A stretch of DNA of 64,000 nucleotides from Flavihumibacter solisilvae (GCF_000814475.1 NZ_JSVC01000002.1:124001-188000), one strand, 5' to 3'; positions 17,122 through 26,635 are shown, numbered from the stretch's first letter. A program made the numbers and translations. Notes: generated by a model not told the origin, from the letters alone.

Positions 17122-19947
17122 TTATTTGCTCAGGTACATGCTCCTGTCCTTGTACAACTGCCGGAAGTACGGATCCCTAAGATCCTTGATGAAGCGGATA
17201 GCCTCACCGGTACTCTTCATCTCAGGTCCGAGTTCCTTATTTACACCCGGGAACTTGTTGAAGCTGAACACAGGTTCCTTGATCGCGAACCCGTTGAGTT
17301 TTTTGTCGAACTCGAATTCAGTCAGTTTATGCGTTCCCATCATCACTTTCGTGGCAATGTTGAGGTAAGGGATCTGGTAAGCCTTGGCAATGAACGGCGT
17401 TGTCCGTGATGCCCTTGGGTTTGCTTCGATCACATATACTTTGCCATTCTTGATAGCGAACTGGATATTGATCAGGCCTTTGATGTTCAGTGCCCGTGCG
17501 ATCTTCTCAGAATAATATTCCATCGTCGTCACTTCCATAGGCGTAAGGTTGAACGCGGGCAGAACTGCGTTGGAATCACCTGAGTGAATTCCCGCAGGTT
17601 CAATGTGTTCCATCACACCCATCACGTGGAAGTTTTCACCATCGAAGATTGCATCCACTTCGGCTTCCTGGCACCTGTCGAGGAAGTGGTCGATCAGGAT
17701 CTTGTTACCAGGGATATGTTTCAGCAGGCTTACAACTGCCTTTTCCACTTCTTCATCATTGATCACTATGCGCATCCTTTGGCCACCCAGTACATACGAG
17801 GGACGAACCAGGACAGGATAACCTACTTTATTCGCTACTTCAACCGCCTCGTCAACATTGAATGCAGTACCATAGTCAGGATAAGGGATTCCCAGGTCTT
17901 TCAGCATGTCACTGAAGCGTCCGCGATCTTCCGCGATGTCCATATTATCGTAGGAAGTACCGATGATATTGATGCCTTTCTCATTGAGTCGCTCTGCAAG
18001 CTTCAATGCTGTTTGTCCACCCAGCTGTACGATTACACCGTCCGGTTGTTCATGTTCAATGATCTCCCAGAGATGCTCCCAGTAAACGGGTTCGAAATAC
18101 AGTTTGTCTGCGATATCAAAATCAGTTGATACTGTTTCGGGGTTACAATTGACCATGATGGCCTCATAACCTGCTTCCTTTATCGCCAGCAATCCGTGAA
18201 CACAACAGTAATCGAACTCAATACCCTGGCCGATGCGGTTCGGGCCTGAACCGAGTACGATGATCTTTTTCTTGTCGCTGCGTTTGCTTTCGTTGGCACT
18301 TCCTTCTTCGAAAGTAGAGTAGAAGTAAGGCGTTTTCGCTTCGAACTCCGCACTGCAGGTATCAACCATTTTGAAGACCCTCTTAATGCCGGCTGCTTTC
18401 CTTTTTTCGTACAGGGCATCTTCAGTGCCATCCTGCATGATGCGGCAGATCTGCTCATCACTGAAGCCATGCAGTTTGGCCTCTTTCAGCAGTTCGGTCG
18501 GAAGTGTGGCAAATTTATATTTAGCAAGTTCCTTTTCGATGTTGCAGATCTTCTGGATCTCATAAATGAACCAGCGATCGATACCGTTGGTTGCCTTTAC
18601 AATGGTATTGGCACTGACACCAAGCATCAGGGCATCCTTGATCCGGAAGATCCTGTCCCACTTCGGTGTTTTGATATATTCTATCAGCTCTTCTGCGTGC
18701 ATCTGGCTTTTACCGTAATAGCCGAGTCCGACAGCATTGTTCTCAAGGCTCTGGCAGGCTTTCTGGACAGCTTCCGTAAAGCTTCGGCCGATACCCATTA
18801 CCTCACCCACACTTTTCATCTGGAGGCCGAGTGTATCGTTTGCGCCTTTGAATTTGTCGAAGTTCCAGCGCGGGATCTTAACGATAACGTAGTCAAGCGC
18901 AGGTTCGAAATATGCAGAAGTGCTCCCGGTAATCTGGTTCTCGAGTTCATCAAGCGTATAGCCGATGGCAAGTTTTGCCGCGATCTTGGCGATCGGGTAA
19001 CCTGTGGCTTTGGATGCAAGGGCAGATGAACGGCTCACCCGCGGGTTGATTTCGATGGCAATGATTTCCTCAGTCTGGGGATTCAGGGCAAACTGCACAT
19101 TACAGCCACCGGAGAAATTGCCGAGGTCGCGCATCATCATGATGGCAGTATTACGCATGAGTTGGAAAGCTGTATCGCTCAGCGTCATGGCAGGTGCCAC
19201 AGTAATGGAATCCCCTGTATGCACACCCATAGGGTCGAAATTCTCAACCGTACAAATGATCACAACGTTGTCGTTGGCATCACGCAGCAGCTCAAGCTCA
19301 AATTCCTTCCAGCCCAGAACAGCCTGCTCTACAAGAACTTCATGTATAGGAGAGGCCTGGAGACCACGGTTCAGTGCCTCATCCAGTTCGTCCTTATCAT
19401 GTACGAATCCTCCACCTGTTCCGCCGAGCGTGAATGAGGGACGGATTACCAGCGGAAACCCGATCTCCTGGGCAAATTCCTTTCCTTCAAGAAAACTGTT
19501 GGCTGTTTTTGCAGTTGCTACAGGTACACCAAGCTGGATCATCCACTGGCGGAATTTTTCGCGGTCCTCCGCCTTATCGATTGCCTTGATGTCCACCCCG
19601 ATCAGCTTCACATTGTTCTTCTCCCAGATCCCGAGGTCCTCCGCCTCTTTTGCCAGGTTCAACGCTGTCTGTCCACCCATCGTTGGTAGCACAGCATCAA
19701 TTTCATTCTCTTCAAGGATCTGTTCGATACTTTCCACCGTTAATGGAAGCAAATAAACCCTGTCAGCCATCATCGGATCCGTCATGATTGTTGCCGGATT
19801 GCTGTTGATCAGGATCACTTTTATCCCTTCCTCCCTTAAGCTGCGCGCAGCCTGGGTTCCGGAATAATCAAATTCACAGGCCTGACCTATGATAATGGGT
19901 CCTGATCCTATGATCAGGACAGATTTTATAGAATTGTCTTTTGGCAT
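17122..19947 (-). CDS. carB: Carbamoyl-phosphate synthase large chain, short form
   Basis: The 941-residue enzyme makes carbamoyl phosphate from bicarbonate, glutamine-derived ammonia and ATP for arginine and pyrimidine synthesis. Two homologous ATP-grasp halves are clear: IGSGPIIIGQACEFDYSGTQAARSL at the start, with EINPRVSRSSALASKATGYPIAKIAAKLAIG; and VLGSGPNRIGQGIEFDYCCVHG with EANPRASRTTPFIAKA. It ends soon after GPEMKSTGEAIRFIKD, at about the point where the Escherichia coli protein (1073 residues) goes on into its MGS-like allosteric domain. That domain is missing, so regulation by UMP or ornithine at that site is not expected. carA is not in the window. An exact -7 box precedes it. Confidence 0.95.
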   Translation of the reverse strand: MPKDNSIKSVLIIGSGPIIIGQACEFDYSGTQAARSLREEGIKVILINSNPATIMTDPMMADRVYLLPLTVESIEQILEENEIDAVLPTMGGQTALNLAKEAEDLGIWEKNNVKLIGVDIKAIDKAEDREKFRQWMIQLGVPVATAKTANSFLEGKEFAQEIGFPLVIRPSFTLGGTGGGFVHDKDELDEALNRGLQASPIHEVLVEQAVLGWKEFELELLRDANDNVVIICTVENFDPMGVHTGDSITVAPAMTLSDTAFQLMRNTAIMMMRDLGNFSGGCNVQFALNPQTEEIIAIEINPRVSRSSALASKATGYPIAKIAAKLAIGYTLDELENQITGSTSAYFEPALDYVIVKIPRWNFDKFKGANDTLGLQMKSVGEVMGIGRSFTEAVQKACQSLENNAVGLGYYGKSQMHAEELIEYIKTPKWDRIFRIKDALMLGVSANTIVKATNGIDRWFIYEIQKICNIEKELAKYKFATLPTELLKEAKLHGFSDEQICRIMQDGTEDALYEKRKAAGIKRVFKMVDTCSAEFEAKTPYFYSTFEEGSANESKRSDKKKIIVLGSGPNRIGQGIEFDYCCVHGLLAIKEAGYEAIMVNCNPETVSTDFDIADKLYFEPVYWEHLWEIIEHEQPDGVIVQLGGQTALKLAERLNEKGINIIGTSYDNMDIAEDRGRFSDMLKDLGIPYPDYGTAFNVDEAVEVANKVGYPVLVRPSYVLGGQRMRIVINDEEVEKAVVSLLKHIPGNKILIDHFLDRCQEAEVDAIFDGENFHVMGVMEHIEPAGIHSGDSNAVLPAFNLTPMEVTTMEYYSEKIARALNIKGLINIQFAIKNGKVYVIEANPRASRTTPFIAKAYQIPYLNIATKVMMGTHKLTEFEFDKKLNGFAIKEPVFSFNKFPGVNKELGPEMKSTGEAIRFIKDLRDPYFRQLYKDRSMYLSK

Positions 19948-19969
19948 GGTTGCGGAAAAATAAATTGCG

Positions 19970-19977
19970 CAAAAGTA
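19970..19977 (-). promoter_or_regulatory. carB -7 box TACTTTTG
   Basis: Read on the minus strand, TACTTTTG matches TAnnTTTG exactly and ends 22 bases before the carB ATG. No clear -33 TTG is seen. Confidence 0.5.
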
Positions 19978-20075
19978 CAGCCCGGGAAGGAAATTCCGTG
20001 ATAAATTTTCAGAATGAGGCCAGGACTAGCCGAATCGGGCGCAACCCGAACCGCAAAAGCCAATATGCTCAAATG

Positions 20076-20104
20076 AAAAAGGCCCTCCCGAGAGGGAAGG
20101 CCTT
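20076..20104 (-). terminator. terminator of the 71-residue protein gene
   Basis: aaggcc-c-tccc / ggga-a-ggcctt forms a 10-bp stem with one C-A mismatch and loop gaga, followed by a five-T run on the minus strand. It lies 20 bases past the stop of the small membrane protein gene, which supports that gene being expressed. Confidence 0.8.
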
Positions 20105-20124
20105 GTGCAGAGATATTTATTGAT

Positions 20125-20340
20125 TCAGCTTTTATGATAAGCCGACATTTCAATGTCATCGAGCAATACCTTCCCGTTCCGTTGATCCATCTTTCGGACC
20201 GCACGCGATTGTTTCTCATCATGTTTGCTCAGAATCTTGAACATCCATTTCTGTTTTGCTTCTTCTCCTTTAATCGCCCCGATGATTGAGGCAATCACCA
20301 GAATTACCATTACGATGGCTCTTTGTTGGAATCTTTTCAT
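20125..20340 (-). CDS. Small single-span membrane protein, unrecognised
   Basis: The 71-residue protein MKRFQQRAIVMVILVIASII... has one N-terminal hydrophobic segment (about 8-24) and a charged, Lys-rich remainder with a late acidic patch (LLDDIEMS). I do not recognise a family. The evidence for a real gene is a well-placed intrinsic terminator right after it and a clear intergenic region on both sides. It stands alone between carB and the divergent M23 peptidase gene. Confidence 0.6.
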   Translation of the reverse strand: MKRFQQRAIVMVILVIASIIGAIKGEEAKQKWMFKILSKHDEKQSRAVRKMDQRNGKVLLDDIEMSAYHKS

Positions 20341-20482
20341 AACCCTTCTGTTTACTCAGTTAATAAATGCTGCCGCTAATCTTAATAACCGTTCAGTTTA
20401 CATAGACATTCAATTAACATCAAACGCTGTTCCATGTTTATAAAATGATTACACTTTTCCGGATTTCATCATGATTTAACAA

Positions 20483-20496
20483 GTTGTTTAAACAAC
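20483..20496. promoter_or_regulatory. 14-bp perfect palindrome, candidate operator
   Basis: gttgtttaaacaac is a perfect palindrome in the 268-base divergent region between the small membrane protein gene and the M23 peptidase gene. The size and symmetry suit a dimeric regulator, but no cognate regulator is apparent. Confidence 0.35.
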
Positions 20497-20608
20497 CAAA
20501 TGAAATTCGGCTATGCACGGGGCATTTTCGACCCCGTCCGGATCATCATCATGCCTCAGATTGTGGCAATCGTTAGATTTGCAGTTTTTGAAAACAATTA
20601 GCCTGCTG

Positions 20609-22306
20609 ATGGTCCGATTCCTCTTACCGCTTTTATTGCTTACCCTTTCAGTGCATGCACAATTCAACAGTATGCCCGATTACCCGAAAGGATATTTCAG
20701 AAATCCGCTCAATGTGGCCATCGACCTTAGCGGCAACTTCGGTGAACTTCGCCCCAACCATTATCATATGGGGCTCGACCTGAAAACCCTCCGCAGGGAA
20801 AACCTGCAGGTTTATGCAGCAGCAGAAGGATTTATTTCCAGGGTGAAAATTGAACCATCAGGGTTCGGCAGGGCCATCTATATCAGCCATCCCAACGGTT
20901 TAACGACTGTTTATTGTCACCTGAATGACTTTTTCCCTGAACTCGAGAACTGGGTGAAACAGCAACAATACGAGAAGGAATCCTGGGCGCTTAATATTGA
21001 ACTCTCCGCCTCTTTGTTCCCCGTAAAAAAGGGATCTTTCATCGCATTCAGTGGCAATACCGGCGGATCGCAGGCCCCCCACCTGCATTTTGAGATCCGC
21101 CGCACATCAGATGACGTAAATCTCAACCCGATGCTCTTCGGATTTGAGCTCGCAGACAATACGCGGCCCTCCATTCTTCGGTTAGCCGTTTACGATAGAA
21201 CCAAAAGCATTTATGAGCAATCGCCCCGCCTCATTCCTGTAACATCAAAAGGGAACGGCATCTATACGACCGCACCCATCACCGTTTCCGTACCGAAAGT
21301 GAGCCTGGCTATCAGCGCTTTCGACACCCATACAGGCTCGTCCAACCAGAATGGCATCTTTGAAGCCATTCTGCTGAACAATGACAGCGCGGTCGTAGGA
21401 TTCAGGATGGACCAGATCAGCTATGACGCTACGAGGTACCTAAACGCACACATAGATTATGCTACAAAGTCCCGCGGCGGACCGTTCCTGCAACATCTCA
21501 CTGAACTACCAGGTTACCTGAATTCGATCTATCATCGTTATAGTGGGGATGGTGTGATCGATCTTAGTGACGGACAGCCACATAACCTGGCCATAGTGGC
21601 GAGGGATGCATATGGCAACAGCTCTACTGTGACAACTGTACTCCGCTATAATGGGTCCAGGGTGCAGCACAATGACCCCGCCGGAAAAAAATTCTATCCC
21701 CTGATGGTTGATGTATTTGAGTCGGAAGATTGTGAATTCATCATCGGGGAAAGGACATTATATGACTCCGTAACAATTGGGCATCAGAAAAAAGCGCAAT
21801 CACCGGGTGCCATTTCGGCAATTCACACGATAGGCAGCCTGTCGGTCCCCCTACAGGATTCCATGATTGTAAGGATTAAACCCCTTAATCCCGTGCCGCC
21901 TGCAGACCAGGACCGGGTGGTAATGCTACGCACTGGCGGCAGCCGGAAAGATGTGCAGAAAGTGAGCTGGCAGCACGACTGGGCGATGGCCAGGTTCAGG
22001 GATTTTGGCAGCTTCGCCCTGGTTACCGATCACGAACCGCCTGTAATCCAGCCTGTTGGATTCGGACCGGGATCTAATCTTGCTGCAGCTTCGCGGCTGG
22101 CCTTTACCGTTAGTGATAACCTTGGCCGCACAAAAGTTTTACGCACGGAACTTGACGGTAAATGGCTGCGGTTCAGCAATGATAAAGGCAGAACCTACAT
22201 CTATAAATTTGATGAACTTTGCGGACCTGGTGCACATACGCTTAAAATAACTGCACAGGATGAAGCTGGAAATATTACGGAACGAGAAATAAATTTTGTG
22301 CGCTGA
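20609..22306 (+). CDS. Secreted M23-family metallopeptidase
   Basis: The 565-residue protein starts with a signal peptide (MVRFLLPLLLLTLSVHAQ). Its M23 (lysostaphin-like) domain occupies about residues 40-180: HYHMGLDL supplies the HxxxD zinc ligands and HLHFEI the HxH motif. The long C-terminal part has beta-sandwich character and ends in an Ig-like segment (LKITAQDEAGNITEREINF). It would cut peptide cross-links in peptidoglycan in the periplasm. An ATG farther upstream (20513) is rejected because it hides the signal peptide. The stop overlaps the next start as TGATG. Confidence 0.9.
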   Translation: MVRFLLPLLLLTLSVHAQFNSMPDYPKGYFRNPLNVAIDLSGNFGELRPNHYHMGLDLKTLRRENLQVYAAAEGFISRVKIEPSGFGRAIYISHPNGLTTVYCHLNDFFPELENWVKQQQYEKESWALNIELSASLFPVKKGSFIAFSGNTGGSQAPHLHFEIRRTSDDVNLNPMLFGFELADNTRPSILRLAVYDRTKSIYEQSPRLIPVTSKGNGIYTTAPITVSVPKVSLAISAFDTHTGSSNQNGIFEAILLNNDSAVVGFRMDQISYDATRYLNAHIDYATKSRGGPFLQHLTELPGYLNSIYHRYSGDGVIDLSDGQPHNLAIVARDAYGNSSTVTTVLRYNGSRVQHNDPAGKKFYPLMVDVFESEDCEFIIGERTLYDSVTIGHQKKAQSPGAISAIHTIGSLSVPLQDSMIVRIKPLNPVPPADQDRVVMLRTGGSRKDVQKVSWQHDWAMARFRDFGSFALVTDHEPPVIQPVGFGPGSNLAAASRLAFTVSDNLGRTKVLRTELDGKWLRFSNDKGRTYIYKFDELCGPGAHTLKITAQDEAGNITEREINFVR

Positions 22307-22773
22307 TGCCACCACTTGCAAAAGGTAGAAAAGCCCCTGACTTCAAGGGCAATGACCAGAACGGTAACCCCGTCGCCCTTTCTGATTTCAAAGGCCGGAA
22401 AGTTGTGCTGTTTTTTTATCCCCAGGACATGACACCCACATGTACCGTCCAGGCCTGTAACCTGCGCGACAATTATGCCTTGTTACAACAACATGGATTC
22501 ACCGTAATAGGAGTGAGCCCTGACCCTGTAGAAAGCCACAAAAAATTCGAAACGCGTCACGAACTTCCGTTTACATTGATCGCTGACCCGGACAGGAAAA
22601 TCATCGGTAAATACGGCGTATGGGGTGAAAAACAATTGTATGGCCGAAAATATATGGGCCTTCACCGCACTACATTTATCATAGATCCAAAGGGAAAGAT
22701 CAGTCACGTTTTCCTTCGCCCGAAAAACAAACAACATGCAGAGGAGATAATAGCTGCTGATATTACCACCTAA
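22306..22773 (+). CDS. bcp: Thioredoxin-dependent peroxiredoxin (Bcp/PrxQ type)
   Basis: The 155-residue enzyme reduces hydroperoxides. The peroxidatic cysteine is in FFYPQDMTPTCTVQACNLRD, where the second cysteine five residues on is the usual resolving partner of the PrxQ class. GVSPDPVESHKKF and HRTTFIIDPKGKI are family blocks. It is translationally coupled to the M23 peptidase gene (TGATG). Confidence 0.94.
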   Translation: MPPLAKGRKAPDFKGNDQNGNPVALSDFKGRKVVLFFYPQDMTPTCTVQACNLRDNYALLQQHGFTVIGVSPDPVESHKKFETRHELPFTLIADPDRKIIGKYGVWGEKQLYGRKYMGLHRTTFIIDPKGKISHVFLRPKNKQHAEEIIAADITT

Positions 22774-22794
22774 TTTGAGTAATTTGAGTGGTAA
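22763..22794. repeat. inverted repeat with tandem 9-mers at the bcp end
   Basis: ttaccac (22763-22769) and gtggtaa (22788-22794) are reverse complements, and between them taatttgag is repeated twice back to back (22771-22788). The first copy contains the bcp stop codon. It could be a weak hairpin or a binding site just before the kinase gene. Confidence 0.4.
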
Positions 22795-22806
22795 GATGGC
22801 CTTAAA

Positions 22807-25800
22807 ATGCATCCGCGCATTTATTGTATAGTTTTTCAGCTGCTACTGATAATATCAAATGTTTGCGGCCAGGCAAACACGCAATACTTCACCCACATCA
22901 GTACGCAGAACGGCCTTTCTCATAATAAGGTCAATTGCATCATGCAGGACAGGCAGGGCTTTACCTGGATCGGCACTGATGACGGCCTCAATCGTTATGA
23001 TGGCCAGCGGTTCGAAATCTTCCGGCACTCACCGGATAATATTTCATCGATCAGCGGAAATATCATTACCGATGTTCTCGAAGACAGCAGCGGGGTCATC
23101 TGGATCTCCAGCGCCGATGGAGGGATCACCCGATTTGACCATAGGGCCAGGCCTTCAGAACGTTTCAGGTTATATCGCCATAGTCCGACAGATACTTCAT
23201 CTATCCCGGTAAATACTGTGAATGCAATGCTGTTCGACAGGCGTGGATACCTGTGGCTCGCAACAAGCGGTGCCAGCCTGGTAAGATTCGATACGCGGAC
23301 AGCAGAATTCCAGCCTGCTGAACCGGGCTCTAAACGAACCTGTACAGATGTCTGCATGGATGGAAAAGGAATGATCTGGTCAGGAAGGCAGGGCGGAAGT
23401 TATATGATCATTGATCCTGTCACCCTCCGGGTCACAAACGATGACCGGTACTTAAACCCATACCGTAAACTTCCACATGTTACAGTAACAACCTTATACA
23501 AGGACAACAGGGATAATATCTGGTTCGGATCATGGGATAACGCGGTTTATAAATACAGTGCATCCACCAGCGAGGAAGAAGTTTGGGCGAACCAGGAAAA
23601 TAACCCCGGCCTGGGTAAGGATGAAGCCACGGCTTTCACAGAAGATAATTCCGGCAACCTTTGGATCGGCACAAAAAAGTCAGGACTACTGTTACTGGAT
23701 CTGCAATCGAACAAATTCTACCGCAACCAGCACAGCTCATCCCGCGAGGGCACTGTTGCTTCAAATACGATCAACTGTCTTTATCGCGACAGGAATAATA
23801 ATATCTGGGTCGGAACAGACAAGGGCGTCAGTGTTTCGATGAGTGGTAACAGGAACTTCATGCAGGTATTTCTGCCTGCATTGCCCGGTGTATATAGCGG
23901 GTCGGTCGTAAATGATTTTACGACTGGTGCAGATGGCAAGTTATGGATTGCCACCAGTGATGGGGTCTTCATCAGGGAAGGCGAACAATTCAGCCACTTC
24001 CCGATAAAATACGGCGGCAAGGCTGTAAACGTAACACGGTTCTTTAAAGACCAGCACGGTAACATGTACCTGGGGGCAGATTATTCGCTTTTTACTTTTG
24101 ACCCGGTAAATATGCGGTTTGAACTGCTTCCGAACACCGCTGAAGATGTCGTGATGAACAGGATAATCGCGTCGCGGGTTGTTTCAATGGCTGAGGATTC
24201 TGTCAACGGCCGGCCCGCACTGGTTGTATCTCCCTACGGGCACTTCATTACCTATTATGATCTTGTAAATAAGAGATGGATCAGCAGGGCTGATTCAATA
24301 AACAGGATCATCAGCAGGTTTGACCTGCGCGACAATCTTGTTAAAAAAATCTACAAAGATCCATCCGGCAGGTTATGGCTGGGAACAGCAAAAGCAGGTC
24401 TTGCTGCCTGGGATCGGAAGACACACCGTTTCCGCTATTACATGAACGATCCTGCTGATCCAGGCTCCATCAGTAATAACCATGTTGGCGACATGGAGTC
24501 AGACGCCGGTGGGAAGATCTGGTTGACAACATTTGGCGGGGGGCTGAATTGTTTCACTCCTGCAACAGGGCGGTTTGATCACATCACCACTTCCGCTAAC
24601 CTGCTTGAAGGGTTAGCAATCGATAAAAGTGGGAAGATCTGGATGATTGGAAATGGAACAGTGCATCGCTATGACCCGGTGTTGAAAAGCTTTATGTCGT
24701 TCAACGTTCCTGATATGGAGAAATCGGGTGGATTGAAAGGTGATCTGTACCGGGATGAAGAAGGATGGCTCTACGGTGGGGGACTGGGCTTCTATATCCG
24801 TTTTCATCCGGATTCAGTAACGCTGCACAGGGAACAGCCTGAAGTTCTGCTTACAAATCTTTTGGTCTATGACAGTTCGTATTCAGAACGGTTATATAAA
24901 GAGACAAAAGTGAAACTGAAGCATGACGAAAATTTTTTCAGCATTCACTACTCGGCACCATGGTATGAGGGGAAGGTATATTACCAGTATATGCTTGAAG
25001 GTCTCGACCAGAAGTGGATAGATGCAGGCGATCAGACAATTGCTCCATATACACACCTGAACGGAGGCCATTACACTTTCAGGGTGCGGGCAAGCACCGT
25101 GCCTGGGATCTGGTCGGGCAGGCAAACTGTTCTGGACATTTATATCGTTCCGCCATTCTGGACGACCTGGTGGTTTTATACGATTCTGGTGGTGTGTCTC
25201 GCCGCCATAATGTATGGCATCTACCGGTATCGGATCAATGAGCTGGTTAAGCGGCAGGGGATAAGGAACCGCATTGCGCAGGACCTCCATGATAATATGG
25301 GATCAACGCTGAGCAGCATTTCAGTTTACAGCCAGGTTGCTAAAATTTATAAGGAACAGCATAAACAGCATGAACTTGATGAGACCCTGGAGAAGATCAG
25401 TGTTACATCAGGAGAAATGATTTCAGAAATGAATGACATCGTATGGGCCATCAATCCCAGGAATGACCATATGGAAAAGATAATCCAACGGATGGAATCC
25501 TTTGCCAGGCCACTGATGAAGGCTTCAGGAATAGGTTTCCGGCTTGACTATGATGAATCGGTATTACGTCTCAACCTTGGAATGGAAAAGCGAAAGAATT
25601 TTTATCTCATTTTTAAAGAGGCTGTTACCAATGCTTTAAAATATGCAGAGTGTTCTGAAGTGGCTGTAGACATTACCATGCGCCAGGAAAAAGTTGATCT
25701 GAAAATTTCAGATAACGGGAAGGGATTTGATCCTGTTGCGGTGATTCAAACCCATGAACATACTTTATCCGGAAATGGTTTAAGGAATATGCAGATGCGG

Positions 25801-25884
25801 GCGAAAGAAATGGGCGCAACATTGGCACTGGACGCAGCGCCGGGCAGGGGAACTTCTGTTTCGCTCCGGTTTGGCCTACCCTGA
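22807..25884 (+). CDS. Beta-propeller (Reg_prop) sensor histidine kinase
   Basis: The 1025-residue sensor has a signal peptide, then about fourteen Reg_prop repeats forming two periplasmic beta-propellers (repeating patterns such as DRQGFTWIGTDDGLNRYD, about 30-680). A Y_Y_Y domain follows (about 690-780; YQYMLEGLDQKWIDAG), then one membrane helix (about 790-812) and a HisKA_3 domain with the phospho-accepting His828 in QDLHDNMGSTLSSI. The HATPase domain has FKEAVTNALKYA, DNGKGFD and GNGLRNMQMRAKEMGA. This is the input half of hybrid two-component systems in Bacteroidota, but here the regulator is separate. The next gene is the natural partner. Confidence 0.93.
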   Translation: MHPRIYCIVFQLLLIISNVCGQANTQYFTHISTQNGLSHNKVNCIMQDRQGFTWIGTDDGLNRYDGQRFEIFRHSPDNISSISGNIITDVLEDSSGVIWISSADGGITRFDHRARPSERFRLYRHSPTDTSSIPVNTVNAMLFDRRGYLWLATSGASLVRFDTRTAEFQPAEPGSKRTCTDVCMDGKGMIWSGRQGGSYMIIDPVTLRVTNDDRYLNPYRKLPHVTVTTLYKDNRDNIWFGSWDNAVYKYSASTSEEEVWANQENNPGLGKDEATAFTEDNSGNLWIGTKKSGLLLLDLQSNKFYRNQHSSSREGTVASNTINCLYRDRNNNIWVGTDKGVSVSMSGNRNFMQVFLPALPGVYSGSVVNDFTTGADGKLWIATSDGVFIREGEQFSHFPIKYGGKAVNVTRFFKDQHGNMYLGADYSLFTFDPVNMRFELLPNTAEDVVMNRIIASRVVSMAEDSVNGRPALVVSPYGHFITYYDLVNKRWISRADSINRIISRFDLRDNLVKKIYKDPSGRLWLGTAKAGLAAWDRKTHRFRYYMNDPADPGSISNNHVGDMESDAGGKIWLTTFGGGLNCFTPATGRFDHITTSANLLEGLAIDKSGKIWMIGNGTVHRYDPVLKSFMSFNVPDMEKSGGLKGDLYRDEEGWLYGGGLGFYIRFHPDSVTLHREQPEVLLTNLLVYDSSYSERLYKETKVKLKHDENFFSIHYSAPWYEGKVYYQYMLEGLDQKWIDAGDQTIAPYTHLNGGHYTFRVRASTVPGIWSGRQTVLDIYIVPPFWTTWWFYTILVVCLAAIMYGIYRYRINELVKRQGIRNRIAQDLHDNMGSTLSSISVYSQVAKIYKEQHKQHELDETLEKISVTSGEMISEMNDIVWAINPRNDHMEKIIQRMESFARPLMKASGIGFRLDYDESVLRLNLGMEKRKNFYLIFKEAVTNALKYAECSEVAVDITMRQEKVDLKISDNGKGFDPVAVIQTHEHTLSGNGLRNMQMRAKEMGATLALDAAPGRGTSVSLRFGLP

Positions 25885-25892
25885 TTTGGGGA

Positions 25893-25923
25893 TTGCCAGC
25901 AGAAACTTATCTGGTTACATTTG
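25893..25923 (+). promoter_or_regulatory. promoter of the LuxR-type response regulator
   Basis: TTG (25893-25895), a 20-base spacer and TACATTTG (25916-25923) match the Bacteroidota -33/-7 consensus. The box ends 14 bases before the regulator ATG, giving a very short leader. The regulator can therefore be made independently of the kinase upstream. Confidence 0.6.
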
Positions 25924-25937
25924 TTTAACAAATTAGC

Positions 25938-26585
25938 ATGAGCCTGCGTATCGCAATATTTGATGATAACAAGAACATCAGGGAAAGCATAAAAATGCTG
26001 CTCGAAACCGAGCCTGATTTTATTGTTTCAGGTTCTTATTGCCATGTGCTCGATTGTTTGCAGGATATCAGGGAATCGAAGCCGGATGTGGTTCTTATGG
26101 ATATTGAAATGCCGGGAATGACTGGCATAGAAGCGGTATACCTGATCAGGAAGGAATTTCCGAACGTACAGGTACTCATGCAGACAGTATTTGAAGACGA
26201 TGATCGCGTGTTTGATTCCATCTGTGCCGGTGCATCCGGGTACATCCTGAAAAATCACCTCAATACGAAACTTGTAGAATCCATCCGCGAACTTCAGTTC
26301 GGGGGTTCACCCATGTCTCCATCAATTGCCCGTAAGGTTCTGAACAAGCTTCAGCAATTGCCGCAACCTGTCCGGCCGGAAGATATACCGGACTATCACC
26401 TTACAGCAAGGGAGAAAGATGTTTTATCCTGCCTTGTCAATGGACTCAGTTATAAAATGATCGCTGCCGAACTCAATATCAGTTATGAGACCGTGCGTTC
26501 GCACGTAAAAAAAATCTACGAAAAACTTCACGTTGCTTCCCTCACAGAAGTGGTTGCAAAAGCAATTCACCAGCGCATTGTCTAG
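25938..26585 (+). CDS. NarL/LuxR-type response regulator
   Basis: The 215-residue protein has a receiver domain with acidic pocket Asp9/Asp10 and phospho-acceptor Asp55 (VVLMDIEMPGMTG). A LuxR-type helix-turn-helix follows (about 150-210; LTAREKDVLSCLVNGLSYKMIAAELNISYETVRSHVKKIYEKL). Phosphorylation is expected to come from the kinase encoded directly upstream, whose HisKA_3 domain belongs to the matching NarX class. Its targets are unknown; the hydrolase gene downstream, which has an operator-like repeat, is one candidate. Confidence 0.93.
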   Translation: MSLRIAIFDDNKNIRESIKMLLETEPDFIVSGSYCHVLDCLQDIRESKPDVVLMDIEMPGMTGIEAVYLIRKEFPNVQVLMQTVFEDDDRVFDSICAGASGYILKNHLNTKLVESIRELQFGGSPMSPSIARKVLNKLQQLPQPVRPEDIPDYHLTAREKDVLSCLVNGLSYKMIAAELNISYETVRSHVKKIYEKLHVASLTEVVAKAIHQRIV

Positions 26586-26601
26586 TCACCGGATTCGGTG
26601 A
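26586..26601 (+). terminator. hairpin after the response regulator
   Basis: tcaccg-gatt-cggtga begins at the base after the regulator stop codon. The stem is 6 bp and the following tract (tattctt) is only moderately T-rich, so it may be a weak terminator. Confidence 0.4.
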
Positions 26602-26635
26602 TATTCTTACCTGATTCAGGGATTGAAAAATGGGC

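Noticed and set aside
18469-19756. Two long frames (186 and 250 residues) antisense to carB
   Set aside because: Both mirror the conserved carB coding sequence, are Ser/Arg-rich and show no domain.
22771-22788. Two TAATTTG boxes before the kinase gene as -7 promoters
   Set aside because: Both lack one spacer base compared with TAnnTTTG, and no -33 TTG is correctly placed.
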